Assembly (NCBI RefSeq): GCF_041381155.1
Contig: NC_091135.1
Location: 8,671,620-8,735,619, forward strand
Direction: 5' to 3'
DNA: 64,000 bases
Origin: Argopecten irradians
Lineage: Eukaryota; Mollusca; Bivalvia; Pectinida; Pectinidae
The position numbers and the translations under genes are program-made. The notes beneath the pieces are model-generated. The model had not been told where the DNA came from. It saw only the letters and a program-made list of their open reading frames with translations, and did not search any database. Shown here piece after piece: positions 58,795-64,000 of the stretch (position 1 is the first letter of the stretch; every line of letters begins with the position of its first letter).

Positions 58795-61700
58795 ACCTGT
58801 TTCGTAGATGTTTTTGCGTCTTCGCTGTTGATCTTTATACCTTTAGGTACACATGTCTCAAATGTTTCAAACAATCACCTAACGTTCAGTGTATTGTAAC
58901 AATTTATGCAGGGAAATACAACTATCCTACCAAATTACACTTTGATATTCGTGATAATAGTGTCAGGAATCAATACACTGAACCGCAGTTTTATACCTAG
59001 ATATGGGAGGCAATCAACCACATGACCTTGAGTAGAACAAGGATAGTTAATTTCACAGTCTGCAGTCACTAAACATCTGAAGCTTAATCGTGGTGAGCTA
59101 ATGTATTCTATTAATTATAACATTGTGTTAATGTCACCTCCATCAATCAGAAAATTGATATATTTTTTCTCTTTGACGAATTTACCGATTCCAATGTTTT
59201 GAAGATAAATATTAAGATTTTTTTGCCAAAATGATCACCAGAACTAAGTCTAGTGGAAAATACGTACAAAATGTTTGATTCTTGATTTTTCTTAATAAAA
59301 TATGTCAAAGAAGATCTGGAAAAAAGGGAGGGGGATTTCCGAACCAATTTTATCAAAAATGCACTTCAAAAACAAAGACAATTTCTTACAAGCTTTATCA
59401 AAAAGCATAAAGCGGCATTCATATTATCACATCCTTTAACAAAACGTTAATTTTATTTCATCATCTGGAAATATTGGCCTAATGACATAAATTAGATCAC
59501 TACGCCATAATCATCACTAAAGTTATACGCAAAATAATTTAGAGTTAATGTCTGTGGATTGCCTGATCACGAGGTTTGTTTGTTTGTTTGATTGATTAAT
59601 TAACGTTCTTTTAACAGCCAGGGTCATGCAAGGATGACCTCCGATGTATGTGGTGTTTTGACGTGTATGAATTGTGTGATTGGTGTAAATGTTTTCTGGT
59701 AAAGTGAAACTCTTGCAGCATGAGGTGGTCTCAGATTTATCACTTAACACAGAAGGATATCCCGGCAGGCTCATAAACAATTGGTACATCCAAATAAGCT
59801 ACCAGACATAAGGCTTCAAAGCGAGTTAGATCATTTTCTAACTTCTAAAGGTCAAATGGTGACACGGTTCCCTATGGACGTAAACTGTTGCGGTACGGCA
59901 ACGCTATTGACACTTGAACTGCTCTATTTTATTCTTGAAATTGATTTATTTGGCTGTAGTGTTAGACAGACTCCTAAACTTGCTTTCACGTTCTTAAATG
60001 GTATTCGATATGTTATAACAAAATAAAATTTTTACATATATGTTCTAACCATTAAAATGGTGTGTGTTAATGATATAAAAACCATATATTAAATACATAT
60101 TGAGTCGTGCCCTTCAATTCATTCAGAATTAGCAGATATCTTATTCCATTAGCAGTTTTTTTTGCTTTAATAATTTTTGCCAACAAAGTTCAGGAATAGA
60201 TCAGAGATTTTCCATTTAAACTAACGAGATGTATCCCATATGAGAAAATGCATATATTGTTTTTACTTTGTTTTGGTAATTCACTTCTCAGCTTGTCACA
60301 TTAAGCACTGGTTCACAATTTAAGAGCTTTCACAGTTAAATCAATATCTTTAAATCACCGAGAAAAATAAAAATAAATAAAAACAAAATGTCCTGCTTAG
60401 TTATTTCATTAATGGCGAAGTTTTTTTTATCAAATAAATTGAAAGTGCATCGGAATCCGTTAATAGTTAAGTGATAAATGGCCAAATAACACTTAGTTGG
60501 GGAGAATAATGGCGAATGCTATAAAACAAGTTTACTTCATGCCTACGGATGCACACAGACCTCAACTGATATCCAGGAACCACGTTCAAAATAAATTGCA
60601 TCTTCGATCTATTCTCCTTCATAGGAACGTTATTTATCTGTAGGTTAAATCGTCTTGAATTGCATCTTGTTTCCATTCTTGAGATAAATTACAGCTCAGT
60701 CCCTAACGATTTATAAGTGATACTTTTCAAGGATGTGATCTCCTTTTTATATATAAATGCTTTGATAAATATTTTAGTCTGGCATTGAATACCTTTTTGT
60801 TCGATCTTTGAATTTGAAGGAAAATGGAAGAGGCTATAAATATATCTATTTATAGAGATAAATTGATATCTACAAAAATATACCAGATATTTTATCTATA
60901 TCATGTTTTATGCAATCTACGTTTCATAATATAGAGTAATGTGACCGAAATTATATGTTTGCTGCAGTCATATCGTTTCGTCTAAATTTAGTCGGTATGA
61001 ATTTAGTTCATAAAGCTTAATGGCGTCATCTTCCGGGTTCACGAATTCGGGACCCTGTCAAAGCCACCATTTTGTTTCTTGATAAATATTCCATCTGCTC
61101 TCAAAAGATAACAAAAAGCGATGTCAACCAACATTTCACACATTTCAAAAAATAACAAAGAGCTCATCTGACATTTATGTGTGTTGTCTACGTATTTGAA
61201 GTATTAATTCACCAAAATTGGTTTTGATTGTTATACTTACGACCTTCGGGCTGCCGATTGTATCGTTTAGCTGCATTGCCTCATCTCGGATTGCTGAGTG
61301 AATGGCTAAATGTGTTTTGTAAATGAGGTAATGAAAAATATATTTATATCACATAAAATTCTAAAAACTATGACACATAGGAAATAAGGCATGTTCTGTA
61401 TTTCCTTTCGCACAATGGTGTTTTATTTATGTAATTCAACTGCTCAAATAATATTCTACATTAAAAGATTATCACGGAAAAGTGTTCGACAAATTGACTC
61501 AGCCATGTCTTGTAGTAAAATTTATAGCCCTCCTGGATATCAAATCCCAACCTATTTCATTTTCAAGGATGAAGCAGGATCTAGTTACCTTTGTAATCTA
61601 TTTTCCTATAGTGTAGCATTTTCATAGGAAACACATTTTGATTAAGTAATTTTATATGATTCAAAACACATGTTCCCCTTGATACATTGTACATGGTCTA

Positions 61701-63186
61701 AAATATTCTTTATGCAGCAACGGGTTAGTTAAAACAAGATCATTCCATAGTTATTAATATACAAGGGGGAATACGCTGACACAATTGAACCGTTACTATT
61801 TTACATTTAATAGTTAACTTAACTGGTTAGTATAAAAACCCCGTTGAGAATGACACAACAATCACGTCTGATGTTAGAATGGAAGATAATGGTTCATACT
61901 GGGTTTAGGTTACAACCTCTACTCAGGACTGTGTCCTCTTCCTGTTCAACACGGGCTTGGGACCGGCTACGGCGGGTATGGTTCGTTTTCCTTTACTCTC
62001 TTCTTTATGAAGGATGGTTTATGTCGGTACCAAACAAGGAATAACCTATATAGAGACAGGGGCAAACCCACACGCGGGCCAATTTGCTTTGAGTTTAGTG
62101 ATGCGTATCAATACACCATCAGTTAGTGTTGTAAAGCAACGTTCTTTCTCGGCGCCCTACTCAATTTCGAGATTTCCACGTCAAAACAAGTTGGCGAATA
62201 TCAAAATTCGAGAATTTAGATATCGAATGGTTCTTTCTGTCGGTATACGTGATGTAGATCACTGATATTTTGTGAATTTACATTTATCGCGAATTTGGCG
62301 AAGATAAATCGCACGCGAAAGACAGTTGGTTTAAAGTATTTAAGACGTTAAAAATCATTGTTTCATTAACCGTTCTTTCATATCGATTGCTTATAAACTT
62401 TTTTTTATTGAACTTATGGAAAGAAATTAAGATTATGTAAATTAACACGATGTGACGAGAGATAGGGGTAGAAAATGCATATTTACAGTAAATTCACGAT
62501 AAGACTTAAAATAATGCAATGTTTGACGAATGTGCGGCCCACTACAGAATCTATGAGTTAGTTGCTGTATCCCATCCATAAAAAAAATGTTTCGTATATT
62601 TGTCTTAATATGATCCATATTAATGCAAATCCTTTTCCGGACTACAAATCGTCTTGTTTCGAATTTCAATGTGTTTCAACTACATGATATTGCGTAAATA
62701 AAAGATCCCAACTCGTTCAATGTATGGTAATGTCATGTTAAAGGAGGATGTCTGCGAGTGTGAAAATGTTACGTAAGCACTCACTTTAAATTTGTTCGTG
62801 TAAAAATCTAGATGAAGAGAAATAGGATTATTTGTCAAGTAGCCTTGAAATAAATGACAGCAATTTACATGTGTCAGTCAAATCAATGTTCAATGTTTTT
62901 TATGTTAATTTGAGGTGTTGGAATGGCGGACGAGACATTATTTAATTTCAGCGTCCAGTTTGATTTTGTCATCGTGATGTAATTTTATTATCCCAACGCA
63001 AGACTGAAGTGATCGAGACATTTTGTTTTCCTGATCGATTGCACTGTGATTTTCCAGGCATATTGCAGAACGTTACATAATGGAAATAACGTGTCCATAT
63101 TATACATAGATACATGTAATTGGGTTTATTGCTTTTGCTTTCGTGTATTATTTTATTATGAAAAAAAACATGTCTTTACATATTAC
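58795..63186. other. Intergenic; SINE-like fragment, no confirmed gene
   Basis: Bases 59565-59790 hold TTTAACAGCCAGGGTCATGC plus the same downstream order as the 6.3-kb fragment. Near 61831 a TATAAAAA box precedes a coding-looking but interrupted patch to about 62130. A CGCG-rich MITE end lies near 62280-62340. I see no gene I can define. Confidence 0.5.
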
Positions 63187-63380
63187 CACTAGCCCTCCAC
63201 CTCCGAGTCGTGAGGTCGAATCTAATGTGGGACGGGTGTCAGGTACTGACTACTGGTCGATGGTTTTTCTCCGGTTCATCCGTTTTCCTCCACCATCTAA
63301 ATATGGCATATTCTTAAATGACCCTGGCTGTTAAAACAAATTTTTGTTAACAGCCATGGACATTTAAGACATATTCCCTT
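63187..63380 (+). mobile_element. tRNA-derived SINE piece, tails meeting head to head
   Basis: A B-box-like GAGGTCGAATCT is followed by the TTTTTCTCCGGTTCATCCG and TTTTCCTCCACCATCTAAAT core and AAATGACCCTGGCTGTTAA. Ten bases later the same tail restarts inverted (TTAACAGCCATGGACATTT). The A-box half is missing. Confidence 0.6.
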
Positions 63381-64000
63381 GTTCGCAATGTGTTGCGAAT
63401 GTGAATGTCTGCATGTTCCAGCAGGATAAGACATATGCGTTTTGTGTCTCTTTGTAATAGAGGAACTCTAGTCCTTTATAGTGTTATCTTGTTGAACATA
63501 ACTCTCTGAGTCACAGCATACTGACAACACCCATTTTGCTGCGCGCTAAGCAGGAGAAGAATCTACCCGGTACCATACTTTATACTAAGGCGTGGATATG
63601 TATGGAAATACAATAAGAAGACAGAGAGAGGCCTGTGCGACAGTTTTGTTATGCTGGAAGCATTTCATCTGCCAACTTAGGGTCATGAATTCCTTATCCA
63701 TATTACTAGTTATCATGTACCAGACTAGGTAGTGTGTTGGTTAGGTTTAAACGATGACTCTGGTATCGATAAACCTTGGAAACAATATTATCAATAGTTA
63801 AATAAAGCATTCAATCTATCCATTTTACACCATCAAAAACACGTGCCACAAAAATGTAATGTTAAATGCAAAAACATATAAGTGAAAACCGATTTTTTAC
63901 AACATTTTCGAGGTAATAAATTATGGGTTCTCATATACATGTTATGGAGATAAGCCGAAAACTGTACAATATTTTGGAGAGAGAACTGTATCATCAGGGC
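63381..64000. other. Window end, nothing recognised
   Basis: AT-rich, no gene, repeat or RNA I can support. Confidence 0.5.

Overview
This window looks like nuclear DNA of a bivalve mollusc. The reasons are AT-rich sequence, intron-rich genes with GT-AG borders, an intronless RING/B-box (TRIM-type) gene, and dense short repeats of kinds common in bivalves: TTAA-flanked MITEs, a Helitron-like element with a 146-bp tandem core, tRNA-derived SINE pieces and hairpin elements. Species cannot be set from sequence alone; the bivalve assignment rests on remembered repeat styles and protein families, not on a search.

Layout. (1) 474-10409, minus strand: nine exons of a secreted or lysosomal histidine acid phosphatase. 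The signal peptide, RHGxRxP and HD catalytic motifs are present and the last exon or exons lie left of the window; its introns are full of small repeats. (2) 10.4-16.6 kb: intergenic, little recognisable. (3) 16.6-24.8 kb, plus strand: ASNS-1, a complete glutamine-hydrolysing asparagine synthetase of 549 aa. It has a TATA promoter, a noncoding first exon and two ATF4-C/EBP-type TTGCATCA sites. (4) 24.9-34.7 kb: repeat-rich spacer, including a 0.8-0.9 kb direct duplication and a 3.39-kb palindrome (31346-34735) that ends 128 bp before the next start codon. (5) 34.9-40.9 kb, plus strand: ASNS-2, a tandem paralogue with the same eight intron positions. It has changed active-site-region residues and a stop 16 codons before the ancestral one. 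(6) 41-47.6 kb: two minisatellites (32 bp and 41 bp), MITEs, and a Helitron-like element holding nine 146-bp units. (7) 47657-49936, minus strand: an intronless 759-aa TRIM-type protein with LPSY and two PSAP motifs. (8) 50-64 kb: MITEs, a 1-kb tandem duplication with exon-like segments, hairpin elements and SINE pieces; no gene I can defend.

The three clear genes are not an operon and need not act together. The two ASNS genes are a head-to-tail duplication that kept gene structure while coding sequence and upstream DNA diverged. The most unusual structures are the large palindrome abutting ASNS-2, the 146-bp array carrying paired YY1-type motifs, and the divergent ASNS-2 itself.
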